Below are positions 1 to 11,051 of a stretch of 64,000 nucleotides of DNA, piece by piece. Under the pieces are notes generated by a model, which ran no database searches, was not told the origin of the DNA, and saw nothing but the letters and a program-made list of their open reading frames with translations. The DNA lies in assembly GCF_040954835.1 (NCBI RefSeq), contig NC_090706.1, forward strand, positions 35,535,148-35,599,147, read 5' to 3'. The stretch comes from Lepisosteus oculatus (lineage: Eukaryota > Chordata > Actinopteri > Semionotiformes > Lepisosteidae). Positions within the stretch are counted from its first letter, which is position 1. Every line of letters begins with the position of its first letter. Both the position numbers and the translations under genes were made by a program.

Positions 1-842
1 GTAATACATTAAATGTGATTAGAACATGTATACCAGCACTACATACTGTATGCTTTGGATTTACCATGACCTAGAGTCCAACAGTGTTTGTATACACATG
101 CTATATCTAGGGCAACATAATTTCTGATATCATCTCAAAGAATATACTTTCTATGATGGAATTCAAACTCAATATTTCTCTCAACAGACTTTATTATAAA
201 GCCCTCAGGACAATTCCGGATCACCCAGACAGCATTTTGTACCTCCAGCAACCTTATTATAAAGCATATCACCCAAACCCTAATATAAGACAAGTTCAGT
301 CATGAACAAAGAAAACTCTGCCAAGTCATATAACAGATAATTAAAATATCTAGGTCAGCAGTTCCCAAGTTTTACAAACATTGTTTTTCAATTTTCAGCA
401 TTTTACCTAAGATATTTAACAGTCTGTATTCAGTAAACAGTCAGAATGTATGCAACTTGCATTATGTAAAATTAGTCATTACCTCAACAAATAATTTGCA
501 AAGCACAGTAGGACCTTTGCACGCACATATGTATATTGAGTAATTTAATGAAATGGCTGGTGCAGTTTTCATTACTTTGAAAACAAAATGTAAGGTTGGA
601 GTGATGAGTTTTAACCTTAAACCTGATTCTGCATCACATTTGTCCCCCACAGCTACTGCCGGGTCTCCAGATACCACCCCCTACATCTTGGATGAAATAC
701 TCCTTTTTGTTTCTAGCTTAACAGTGTGATATTTTAGCTCTTTTTCTATTAGTTTTGCATGCATGATGGGGTAAATATATGCTAAAAAGATCCAAGCATT
801 GGCAGCACCTATACTTCATTTTATTTTTTTTCATGAACATAC

Positions 843-1752
843 CTCTAACTCCTCCTTTTCAAGCCATAGACTTATCGTGACAGGTTTGCCACACACTAGT
901 GCTGTCTTGGTTGTACTGTAAAATTCTACCATTTTGCTTGCTGCTTCTTTTGTTGGTAATTCCAGTAGTGCCTAATATAACAAGGAAATCAATGTATATT
1001 AGAGACAATGTTAGACACTTACAAATCTGTTCCAAAAAGAGCTAAAAAATAATCTGCTGCTTCAATCACAACATATTATCTGCATGCTATAACATTTAAG
1101 GCAGTATGTCAAGTTTTGTAAGAAAAATGTCATGTTACATATGTCACAGGGTACACCAACCATAATTAGTATTGCTATTACTTAAGTGTTCCTTTTTATA
1201 TACAACACCACTTTTATAGTATCTATGATTCACTCCAAAAATATATAAACCTCTATTTTTCTAACAGCACTACCATCAATGTACCCAAGATTACATTAGC
1301 ACTGAAATGTTTCCCATACCAGAAATAAGGGGCTAACAGAGACCTGTTGAATCTTTATTGTAAAGAAGCTCATACATAAATTCAATTCAATTCAATTTAA
1401 GTGGACAGGAACATACAACTTTTTACATTTAATACATATCTACAAACCACATGATCAATCATCATTTTTTCAGAGTGGTGTATAACGAACAACAAACTAA
1501 ATGACGTATATTAATGTCAAAAGGTAACATCAGTGTAGCCCCATAGCTGTAGTGAACATTTATTGAAGTTACTGGCTTTATGTGATAATAGGAGATGTGC
1601 CACTAGCTCAAATTATTAAGGGCACTTACTTCATTTTTGTAGTACTGTATTAGGTGCTTGGTAACTTTCCCAAAAGGTTTGGCAAGATAAAAAATGTCCT
1701 CCTTAGAGCCATATCCTCTTCTGAAGTCTTTAATGACAACAACTCTTCCAGC
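843..1752 (-). CDS. matr3l: matrin-like gene, exons 14-15: RRM3
   Basis: Exon 14 is 1752-1630 (41 codons) and exon 15 is 971-843 (43 codons), both phase 0. Beta-1 is GRVVVIKDFRRGYGSKEDIF and the beta-2 region is LAKPFGKVTKHLIQYY. After the intron comes ALLELPTKEAASKMVEFY, then KPVTISLW. The split position matches RRM1 and RRM2. The donor GTATGT at 842 shows that the gene continues toward position 1. No further exon could be fixed between 1 and 842. Confidence 0.85.
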
Positions 1753-4700
1753 CTGTTAAAAAGCACACAATATTTTCACCTTAATTGCTGTAGGGCAAAC
1801 ATTCTTTGTCCTCGGCAACAGAAAAGAGAGAAAACAAAATTGTATACTAACCCTTAAAGATTCCTGCAGGTGTCCTAAAAGGAAAATGAAGACATTTCAG
1901 GACTTTCTGTATTTCTAATAACACTTTTATACTCATAAACTGAGTATGTATGGACCATAAACTGTCATTTCTCATGCAAAAGTTAGGATATTAAATGCAC
2001 AGCCAAAAGACATAAAAAGAACAAATAATACTTTAACATTGGAATAGAAAAATCTTGTAATTTATTACACTTAAGATACACTAACGCTCCCGCATATATA
2101 ATGAAACAAAGGTGACAAAGCCAGTACACTTTTCTGATGGTGGTACAAAACATATAATATATTTCAACAATCATCTGGGAACCATTTATCGGGGGCAGCT
2201 CTCAGCCATTAAGCAGATTCACTGCATTGCTTATGCTGTCATCCCATTTACCAATTAAGTGCATTTCTTGTATGAGTATGCATGTATGCGTTTACACCAA
2301 ACAGACTCACTGATTTATAGTTTAGAAACAACTTTTCTCTTCTGCTTTTTCTAGGTACACTAAAACTTGAATATCTTAGAGCTTCTGATGAATTTGTATA
2401 GCATCACTCTTAAAAAATCCTAAAACATTTAACATCATCAGAAAAAGCCTTACTAGAAGACGATACTTCAGATTCTTTTTCCGATGTATTTTCTGAATTT
2501 TCAGCATCTTCATCTAGCTCATCCAGTGTAACAAAGTCATCCAAATTCTCTGGAAAATCCATTTCTAGCATCTCTTCCTTTAAAAAACAACACATTGGAA
2601 AAAATAGAATACAAATTATAGAGCTGTGAATTTCTTCCTGAGCATGTTTCCTTAGAAATATATTTTCAGTGATGAAACTTTTACAATTTTCAATTACATT
2701 ATTTAGCTATTTCTTAAAATGTCAAAATCTGAAATATTCTGCTAGATGTGACAGATGCACATCTGCATGTACAACCCTTTAAAAAGGTTTTAAAACAGAT
2801 GACACTCAAAGATTTTATTAACAGATAAAACAAATGCAAGATGTTTAAATTATACATTAAGAAGATAGATCAGTACTCAATTTATTGGTACAAGAAGTAT
2901 TAGCAATGATTAACAAAAACTAAAAAAGTAGTCAGATTCAATTTTAACTCTACATTACTGATCTAGACATTCCTAAAATAAAAATATAACATTTTGCTAT
3001 TATTAATAATAAATGGCACCGTTTACAATACATTAAATCAATGTGAATTTTAAGGTTCTTGGAATTTACAGAGTGTCAGATAATAATACCAAAGTGTTTT
3101 CTTTCTTCTTCTTTTTTTCAGCATGGAATAAACCTATTACTTGTTCAGTTGGGAATAGGATTGAATGCATCCAGTTTCTCCACAGCATCTGCACAATTCA
3201 CTAAATGCTTTGCGTTACTTTTATCAGAATTGTATTCTTTAGCATTTAACAGTTTTCTAGCAATCCAGTTCTTTAGCAGTAGTGATATAGATATTATATA
3301 AACGGAGGGATCTTCAATTTCAGTATTAATTACATGACAATCCTTTAAACATTTTATTATTCCATTTTCCAGAACATATGATGCTATGTGTTATCACCAC
3401 AGTAGAATTCCTTACCTCTTCACACTCATTTGACTCCACAGCTTCCTTTTCTTCTGTTGATGTGGCTTCTTCCTTTACTAACTCTTCCTTTGGGATCTCT
3501 GAGTTTTCTGCAGATTCCACTGGCAGCTCTTTCATCAGATCCTGCGAATGAGAATTCTCTCCAGGTTTTGCCTCTGTATTCCCACACAATTCCTTTGAAC
3601 TCTCCTGAGATTTCTCCTCCAGGTTCTGTTCCATTAAAACCTCTGCACTGTCAGGCGATTTTCTTTCTGGGACATCTGCCTCCGTCTCCACACCCTCCAC
3701 CGACGTCTCCATTGGTTCCTCTCCTGGGGTCCATGATGCCACATCATCTTGTGCCACATCTTCCTTGGCATCATCCTCATCCTCCTCTACCATCATTCCC
3801 TTATCATCTTCATCAACTTCCACATCCAACTCACCCAACACATCATCTTCATGCTTGTGCTCGTCGTCAGATTTTTCCTCCTCCCCTGTAAGGTCTTCCT
3901 TTTTCTCTGTGGAATCCCCGCGTGTAGGAGTCCTTTCCTTGTTTCTGGAATGAGAGCTCCTGGAAGACTCTTCACTCCTATGCTTACTGCTGTGCCTTCT
4001 GCTCACTTCACCCCTTCTAGAGGGTGCCGAATCGGGGCTCATCCTAAAATTGTCACACAATCATCAGCTCTACAAGACAGCTCTCAGTATGTGATTCTAC
4101 TAAAGCTGAAATACTACACAGAAACATAGTTCATACAGATATAATCAGCCCCGAAACAATTAGTGATGGGCAAAGTCTAACATATCAACTTCAAATTGTA
4201 AATAAAATCTGAACACTCTCCTGACTGTATGAATGATATATTACGATTTAAATTATTTAACGTACATGTTACTGAGAGGAATTAAAATTGGAACCAAGAT
4301 ATTTTTTTTTAGTGCTTCTCAGTATATATACTTTTTCCCCCTAACAGTTGTGGATAATGCATTAGCAAGGTATGATAAAAAAATTGGAATAAACATGCTG
4401 TAGATGAACATTTTTCATTGTACATCTGTGAAGGTATATTCCTTACCTAAGCCTTTTGTGTGTTGTCCACAATTTTACCTTCACACTCTTGCCATTGATC
4501 CTGAGCATATTGGAACTGTAGTATTTCACCATTATCTCAGCATCTTCAAAATCTGCCATTTCTATAAGAGCCTACAAAACATAATGAAAAAATGGAAACA
4601 ATAAACAAAAATCAATTATCCTTATGTTAATAGCCCTCAAATGCCATTTTTTTCTCACTACTTACCTCATTTGTTGAAAATTTAGAGCACTGCACTTCCC

Positions 4701-7700
4701 CAAACAGCTTAGCTACATCAATGAGTTCAGATTCTATGTCTTTTCCTACTGGAAGGTGAGAAACACACACCACAGCATAACCTTGATTCTTTGAATGTTT
4801 TTCAGGCACATCCAGTCTAGGGGTCTAAATGAATCATAAGGAAAAAAAGCTTGATGTTAAGCAAAGCATATTATGGACACCTATAAACAGGAGAACAATA
4901 AGACTCTGTAAATGCTCATTTGACTTTAAAATCTGGTTTTACTCTGTGTACATGTCTACTAACAGTTACGAGACATTTAAAACAATCACAAATGTAGAGG
5001 AAGAGAGTGGGGAAAAAACTGTCTGGCTGAAATTTTAAAGTTGGAAAAAAGTAAATAGAAATGTTCTTCGTGGTTAAAATAAAATAAAGACAATATTCAG
5101 CATTTGTTCAAAAGGGAGTATTTTAAATTTTTATATTTATCTTCCAATTTGACCAGATAGAAAAATTAATGGCATACTTGGTGGTAGAATTATATGAGAA
5201 TTGTTAAACATATTAATCTAGATTCTATTTTATAAGATAGCCTGTAACAATATAATAATACTTACCTTAATGCTCTCAACAACAGGGGACAAATAGATGA
5301 GTAGCTTTATATCTTTTACAAAGAATGGCTTCTTCTGATAGTGGTTAACCACAGTTACTGCTTCTTTGTGTGTAGACATTTCCAAAAAACCCTAAATAAC
5401 AGAGTAATTGAAAAATGTTGCTGACTTCAGACATGTAAAATTCTCAATCAATGTTGTTGTGCATGGAGTCACAATGTTTCTCAGCATTTACAATGTAACA
5501 ACTTAAAATGTAAAAAGAAGTGGATAGAAAATGGATGGATAGATGATTTTGCAATCAGGAGCGTTTTCTGCATGTGTATCTTTCCTTAAACCTTAGTACA
5601 CACAAGTTTTAGATGTCTGTGTCTAGTAAAAGAAAAAATAAGCTGTGCTCTAAACGCTACTGAAGTTTTGGATGATACTTCCTTGATTACTTAGCTTGGG
5701 AGGTTTTCACCACTACATTTGCAGTTTCAACCTCAGCATCCTGTGATTTATGTTTTAAGTGAGCTCTTAACTATATACATGAACTTAAGATTTTCTGAGA
5801 TAAATCAGAATAATAATATTCCCAAGTGTAAAACAGGCATCTAAAAACCCTGCTAGACTGTAGTTAAGGACTGTGCCATAATTCCAAGACTACTACTACA
5901 CAGAAAACTAGAATTTAATAGTTAAAGAAATATCATATCAGCTACAGTATCTACCTGTATCATATAAATATCACAAATATCACCTGAGCAGAAGTTAAAA
6001 GTTTGACTTTCTTCAAGTTTACATGTGAACATGAAAATGTTCAATATGGTCAAATGTTTCCTTTAAACTCCTTTGCTATGGAATTCTTCAAGAACTAAAT
6101 CATTAACTTTAGAATATGAATGGTGAACTGTTAGTACAGATGAAAGGATCTTTTAACAATATGCAAAGGTATCAACACTTTTACAATGTTTGCTAATTAA
6201 GCAGTATAAATATGAATCAACCAGAAGATAAAAGTAAAGATTATGCTAAAATTCAATAAAGGAATACATGGAGGTTATGTGCCACAGATGTTCATCTTAA
6301 ATTAACAAATAAGTAATTAAAAAATACATGAAGGATCTAAAAACAAACTCCACATGCTGTAAACCCTTAGTGCTAGAATACAACCTATTATTATAAGAGT
6401 CCTACCTTACAAGGGAACACCAAGTGTTTAACAACAGTCCCAAATGGCTCAGCCAGTTTTAGCAAATCCTTGACATCCAAAGTCCCTTTTGGAAATTTAG
6501 TGACCACCACTCTTGTTCCTGCCTGGTGTCAAGAATAAAAACATTCACTGCTGTGACTTATCTTTACCCACAACACAAATAATTCCAGAACAAAACTTTG
6601 CACAGCTCAATTAATGCATTAAGGAAAGATAATCAAATGCCCTCATGATGTTTTCTAGCAATTGTAGTTGAACATTGTCAAATACACTCAGTGAAGTTTA
6701 ACAATAATTAATTAGTAATAAGTACGAAGATGTATAATAAGTATCTATAAATAGAATATCATACAGTACTTACCCCTCCAGTTCATTTACTGAATTTGCC
6801 ATTTAAAGAATTATCCAGTATGAATACACAAAACATAAACTGTAGCAAGTTTAATACTGCATCATTTCAAGTAGTTTAAATTTCAAGTTCCACTGAAAGT
6901 CTATACTGCGTGCACTCATATGGTCCTAAATCCATACAGTCATACAACGTCAACAGCAAAGAAAGAATACATACTTATGAAATACTACAGAAAAGCAATA
7001 CAGCAGGTTTCTTTAGAATGGAGGTCAAATACAACAAAGACTGACTCTTCAGTAATTATTTTGAAGCAAAGGAAAAAGATTACCTTTGGTTTCAGAAGGG
7101 GTCGTCTTTCTGGTGGAAGTGTAGCCCTTTCACCTTAAAACCAGAAGAATTCAAATACAAGTGTTGGTTTCTTACACCACTGTACATGGTCCGTACATGG
7201 CAACAATAGCAATAATCCTTATATAGGCAGATAATTTAAACTGATAACAGAAAGAGAAACTCTCTCTTCTCCACAAATTTAGCTCATTACATATTGAGGA
7301 AATGTTTAGGAAGTTAGATAAGTTCGCCTATTTCCAATTTGTATGGGAAAAAAGACAAGTGGGATTCTTAGAGGCCTTAGCATTTAGCCAGCCTAGATTC
7401 TTGTGTTTAATTAAAGCTGACAGCTCAGGGCTAACTTTAAAGCTTTTAAACGGTGCATGATTGTAGACAACATTTCTAAAACTGTTTTTAAAGTAGGTCC
7501 CAAGGATTTTTGACAAATGAGAGAAACTCTGATCCAGCTTATTAAAGCCAGGTTATGAAGATAATCCTGTACATTAAAATTCTTAAAACTTCCTAAGTGT
7601 TTCTTAAAATGACAATTGCTTCCAGGAAGAATAAAGTAAGGTTCCAAATGAGGAACCTTGCTTGACTAGTATCTTAGACATAATTGAAATTGACAAAAAA

Positions 7701-10338
7701 AAATAGCTCCAGTGATCACATACTGCTCCAGTCCTAGAATGGCCACCTCAGCTACAGTATAGCTGGAAAAGTCAGCAGGAATGAAGCACGAATGGCAAAA
7801 CTAAACTGACCTTTGAGTAAGCAATAATCAATTTGTTGGAAACTTCAGTGGGCATGCATCTAGGACAGAAATAATATGGGGGGAGGGAAACTATACAGCA
7901 AGTTTGGACTATCGCCAGGCATCACAACAGTTTGTGTTCATCCATCTGTAATTTCCAACACTTCGTACTTGCCTACTCAATAGCATCAGCCAAATGAAAA
8001 ACGGTGCTTGTTTTTATTACCCGCAGAACGATCTGAACTATATGGTCTCCTCTGTGAGCTGCTTGACCGGGATCCTGCTCTTCCGGAAGACAAGAGGTCA
8101 TCTGGTGGATACGAGTCAGGCCTTGCAGGAAGAAAATACCGTCAGGTCTCTGTTCTATGTTTTTAAACATGTTGTTGCTGTATTAAACTGATAACAATAA
8201 TTGTTGCAATAACTAGATCCTTCACATTAAAAGTGAATTTACCAAATAACATGGATTACATATCACTACTATTAAGACAAATTCAACAATTAATGCACAT
8301 TCTTAACCACTACGATTGCCAAAAAATTAAGTACATTTCAAGCGGTATAACAGGTGACTGGAGCACAGGACTACATTTAGCAGACAGTATAAAGAAATCA
8401 AACTCAGCCTTATGTTGTATTTGCAGGCTGTGTATTCTGTAACCTCTTTGCAGTTTACAAATCACACTACTCACATTCTGTTCGATATGAATTGTGGATC
8501 CCATCCTGGATATCTACAAAGTAATAAAAAAAATAAAGAATATAAATCACTTTAAGAATTTATGTAGGTGTAAGTTAAGTGAATTTCTAAATTAATTTCA
8601 TTAACACTTTAAAGTTTCAATATTCTTGGACATCTTACAAAGCAATACAAAATGAATACAAAAAAAACTGTAATCTAGCAGAAACAATGGCTGTTATCTT
8701 ATATTGTATTAAAGTACATCTCGGCTCAGTGCAAGTACAACTTACATGCGAAGGAGGTCACGTCGATTCTCTGCATGTCGGACCCCATTAATGTGCTGAC
8801 TCCAGGCCTAAAAAAAAAAATCTGTTTTTTTTCATGATACTACAACATAGCTAGTCCTACAAGGGCCTTTCAAAATCCAAGTGAAAATCAGAATTCTAAA
8901 ATTCTGCTACAGCCTCCATTGCTGCTGTTCATAGTTTGAAATGACAACAAAGTCTTAATGTTTTGTACATTTGTTAGTATAGTTATGCATTTTGAAGACC
9001 TGATTTAAACGGATCTCTTTTTTAAAACCTATTGTGCTTTACTTTTCCTAACACTCTTCAACAAAATATAAGGATGTTATTAAGTACCCAAAACCAATAA
9101 GTGAAAGAGGCGACTGTAATATTTCACTATTAACTAATACTGAGAAATTTTCCTATTTTGCTTGGATGGCCTATTAACGAGAGAGACAATGGTGTGTAAA
9201 AAGAGGACATCTATATTTTGATGATTTTAAACAGAATTTATTTCTAAAGAACTGGTGAATGATATGTTGTAAAAATACAAAACAGGTCACCACAATGCAA
9301 TTTAGTTAAGTGGTGCTGACTGTTTCATTTTGAATTCCGAGTGCAATTTTACCATCACAGATCAACACTTTGGTGGTAAACAGATTCGATTTTATAGGAG
9401 TTTGGGACATTTTATGGATGTCCAAAGACGTAACTTCAGCCACGTTTTAGTTTTTGCAAACTTGCAATTCAACCTTTTCGAAAAAGCAGCAGTAAAATGT
9501 TGAAAAACAAAACAAAGTTGCAAACAAATTAAAAAAAAATAAACATGAAACACTGAAGCTCGTGGATTACAAAGGGAAGAGAGACGAAACCAACCAAAGT
9601 GGAAAAACAAAAACTTACCCTGCTTGAATTCACATCAAAATCACAAAGAGAGCAAACGTGTGGAAAAGAGCGGGGCATTAATCCATGAAAATCATCGACC
9701 TCGAATGATGACGGAGACCGTGGTCTGCTCTCTACATAAGGTCTCTCGTGGGACGGTTTCGAATAACGGAGATCTCGATCTTCTCTCGCTCTATCTGCGC
9801 GATCTTCTCTCCCAGATTTTCCATAATTGTAATCAACCACATAACTGTGGACCGGAGATTTACTGCTAGATCTGGGGGGCCTACTACTGGGCCCAACGTC
9901 CTGCCACTTGTCCTCTGAAGGTTTGTACTGCTGCTCTCTTGGAGGGGAGGCACTACGCTGGCTGCGATGGTCTGATGAATGACCTCTTGCACTTTTCTTT
10001 GCTTTAAGCTGCATGATAAGATGAGGCAATGTTTCCACAGTAATCTTATTTTCCGGAATCTGTGCCAATGCATCCAAGTCTTCAGGTGACAGACCAAGAG
10101 TAGCAAACAAATTAAGAGCATTCGTATTTTCTCCAGAGCTCTGGGAAGGGTGAGACTCCTGGGATTTGCTTGCAACCTCCAAAGATACAGTGCTGTGAGA
10201 CAGCTCTGGTGGCTCACTGTAGGTATTCTGGGCCTGCTCTTCACTTACATCCATATTTAAAGTTTCTGGAGAAGCACTGACATCACATCCAGCTGTAAAT
10301 GCTTCTTTATCACTACCCAAAGGGAGATTTTCAGCCAT
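843..10338 (-). CDS. matr3l: Matrin-3/ZNF638-like nuclear RNA-binding protein (3' end beyond window)
   Basis: Spliced gene read on the minus strand. Coding exons, 5' to 3': 10338-9619, 8807-8746, 8513-8475, 8121-8021, 7133-7084, 6522-6406, 5391-5266, 4824-4666, 4571-4447, 4043-3416, 2577-2454, 1874-1852, 1752-1630, 971-843. All have AG/GT borders, and phases join into 842 codons without a stop. Domains: N-terminal helix motif (about 73-115), matrin-type zinc finger (C229, C232, H245, H251), RRM1 (about 325-400), RRM2 (about 419-495), acidic Ser/Glu-rich segment (500-709), RRM3 (from about 759). MATR3 and ZNF638 are nuclear-matrix/splicing-associated RNA-binding proteins, so a role in nuclear RNA processing is inferred. 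The N-terminus and finger look closest to MATR3, but three RRMs and a VTLDE motif recall ZNF638; fish matrin-3-like genes are the best guess. The C-terminal finger expected in the family is not in the window. Confidence 0.9.
1852..2577 (-). CDS. matr3l: matrin-like gene, exons 12-13: VTLDE motif and 23-nt microexon
   Basis: Exon 12 is 2577-2454 (124 nt, ends phase 1). It encodes an acidic segment with FPENLDDFVTLDELDED, resembling the repeated VTxDE motifs of ZNF638. Exon 13 is a microexon of 23 nt (1874-1852) encoding HLQESLR, flanked by TTTTAG and GTTAGT. It is needed to bring the frame from phase 1 to phase 0 for RRM3; skipping it would shift the frame. Confidence 0.72.
3094..3146 (+). repeat. 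Fragment of hammerhead-bearing repeat family (3' end)
   Basis: The run CAGCATGGAATAAACCTATT and its flanks match the reverse complement of the repeats near 24.69-24.77 kb and 49.60-49.73 kb, up to the shared end ACTTGTTC. Only the part 3' of the ribozyme core is present. It lies in the intron between exons 11 and 12 of the matrin-like gene. Confidence 0.7.
3416..4043 (-). CDS. matr3l: matrin-like gene, exon 11: large acidic Ser/Glu-rich region
   Basis: This 628-nt exon encodes about 209 residues. It starts with an Arg/Ser-rich piece (SRRHSSKHRSEESSRSSHS), which turns into a long Glu/Asp-rich low-complexity stretch ending NECEE before the GTAAGG donor. Matrin-3 has a comparable acidic region after its second RRM. 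The sequence is predicted to be disordered. The many open frames on the opposite strand here are a by-product of the biased GAN/TCN codons and are not genes. Confidence 0.88.
4447..4824 (-). CDS. matr3l: matrin-like gene, exons 9-10: RRM2
   Basis: Exon 9 is 4824-4666 (53 codons) and exon 10 is 4571-4447 (125 nt, ending in phase 2). Beta-1 reads GYAVVCVSHLPVG, followed by the helix segment VAKLFGEVQCSKF. After the intron, beta-3 reads ALIEMADFEDAEIMVKYY, with the terminal strand KSVKVKLW. The donor GTAAGG at 4446 joins AG to G of exon 11, restoring an Arg codon. Confidence 0.88.
5266..6522 (-). CDS. matr3l: matrin-like gene, exons 7-8: RRM1
   Basis: Exon 7 is 6522-6406 (39 codons) and exon 8 is 5391-5266 (42 codons), both phase 0. 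Exon 7 contains the beta-1 strand TRVVVTKFPKGTLD and the helix-1/beta-2 region LLKLAEPFGTVVKHLVFP. Exon 8 contains the beta-3 strand KGFLEMSTHKEAVTVVNHY and the last strand. An intron between beta-2 and beta-3 recurs in RRM2 and RRM3, as expected of RRMs copied within one ancestral gene. The beta-3 strand lacks the aromatic pair of classical RNP1, as is common in matrin/PTB-type RRMs. Confidence 0.88.
7084..8121 (-). CDS. matr3l: matrin-like gene, exons 5-6: Arg/Ser-rich linker
   Basis: Exon 5 is 8121-8021 (101 nt) and exon 6 is 7133-7084 (50 nt). Exon 5 encodes a Ser/Arg/Pro linker including RAGSRSSSQRRPYSSDRSAG, comparable to the RS-type stretch between the finger and RRM1 in ZNF638. Exon 6 encodes a short basic Pro-rich piece, GERATLPPERRPLLKPK. 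The exon 5 acceptor follows a pyrimidine tract (GCAAG|G). A longer open frame over the same bases is a shadow, because it does not join exon 4 in phase. Confidence 0.75.
8475..8807 (-). CDS. matr3l: matrin-like gene, exons 3-4: second half of zinc finger
   Basis: Exon 3 is 8807-8746 (62 nt) and exon 4 is 8513-8475 (39 nt). Exon 3 encodes AWSQHINGVRHAENRRDLL, carrying the finger histidines H245 and H251. Exon 4 encodes IYPGWDPQFISNR, matching the family pattern of a YPxWxP motif directly after the finger. Donors are GTAAGT and GTGAGT. The phase-2 borders (AT|A, then AT|G) join cleanly to both neighbours. Confidence 0.85.
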
Positions 10339-10375
10339 TGGGTGAACCGGGGACAAAAAAATATAAATGTGAACA
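9619..10375 (-). CDS. matr3l: matrin-like gene, exon 2: start codon, N-terminal motif and first half of zinc finger
   Basis: The start codon A is at 10338. The proposed acceptor is just upstream (AG at 10377-10376) and the donor GTAAGT begins at 9618. The exon supplies codons 1-240. It begins MAENLPLGSD and is Ser/Glu-rich to about residue 72. The motif LGLSPEDLDALAQIP follows, running into a helix ending LPHLIMQLK; matrin-3 has a closely similar segment in the same place. A basic Arg/Ser/Pro linker comes next, then DFHGLMPRSFPHVCSLCD, nearly identical in pattern to the matrin-3 zinc-finger start. The finger is split by the intron: its two cysteines are here and its two histidines are in exon 3. 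The same frame extends upstream of the chosen ATG to another Met, but the acceptor lies between them. Confidence 0.88.
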
Positions 10376-11051
10376 CTATATATTAAGGACAGAATAAAGA
10401 TACAGACCAATAATCAGTCTCAGAGTCCAAAATTGTAGTGAGAAAAAAAAACAGGAGAATAACCTTAAAAGATGAAGGATTCCTCTTCTGAGATGATAGC
10501 AATATTCTGTGTAGATGAAACAATATATAAAGAAAACTGATTAAATAAAACTCATTAAAATCTGAGCCTTTTGTTAGTCATGTCAGACTGTTGGGAGGTT
10601 TGTACTTGGCACGTTTACAGAAAACAGGAATTTCTTCCTACGCAGGTAATACAGAAAATGTCAAATAGGCATGGCCCTCTAAAATCCCGGCTTGTGAGCC
10701 TCAATAATATACTTTCAGTAATATAAAAATAAATTCTAAATACTAATAAAGTATTATGTCAACTTGTCACATGCTTACTAATCTCATACTGAATGCAGTC
10801 TCATCCTTTCATGATCTCATGCTGTTATTAGTAACCCATTGCTTGAAACCTGCCAATGATCTTTGATCGCATTAACAATTAATTTTCTCCTTCTAAAAAA
10901 CTTGCAATACAAATTAATTTCAATACCACTATAACATTGTTAAAGCAATGCATATTCCTTCTGTATTCTGACTTACTACAACATTAAGCACAACTAAATC
11001 AGCATTTGTTTATCAAAAATCATTATAAATAAGCATGTTTTTCATTAAATA

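Noticed and set aside
462-677. Possible further exon of the matrin-like gene (GDKCDAESGL segment)
   Set aside because: No acceptor/donor pair gives a phase-compatible exon, and the sequence matches nothing expected after RRM3.
3430-4129. Plus-strand open frames opposite the acidic exon of the matrin-like gene
   Set aside because: They are shadows of the Glu/Asp/Ser-rich minus-strand exon, which has clear splice borders and a conserved family order.
7973-8170. Minus-strand frame through exon 5 reading PDGIFFLQGLTRIHQ
   Set aside because: The phase does not join exon 4 or exon 6. The alternative frame, beginning after the GCAAG acceptor, gives the family-typical RS-rich linker and keeps the reading frame.
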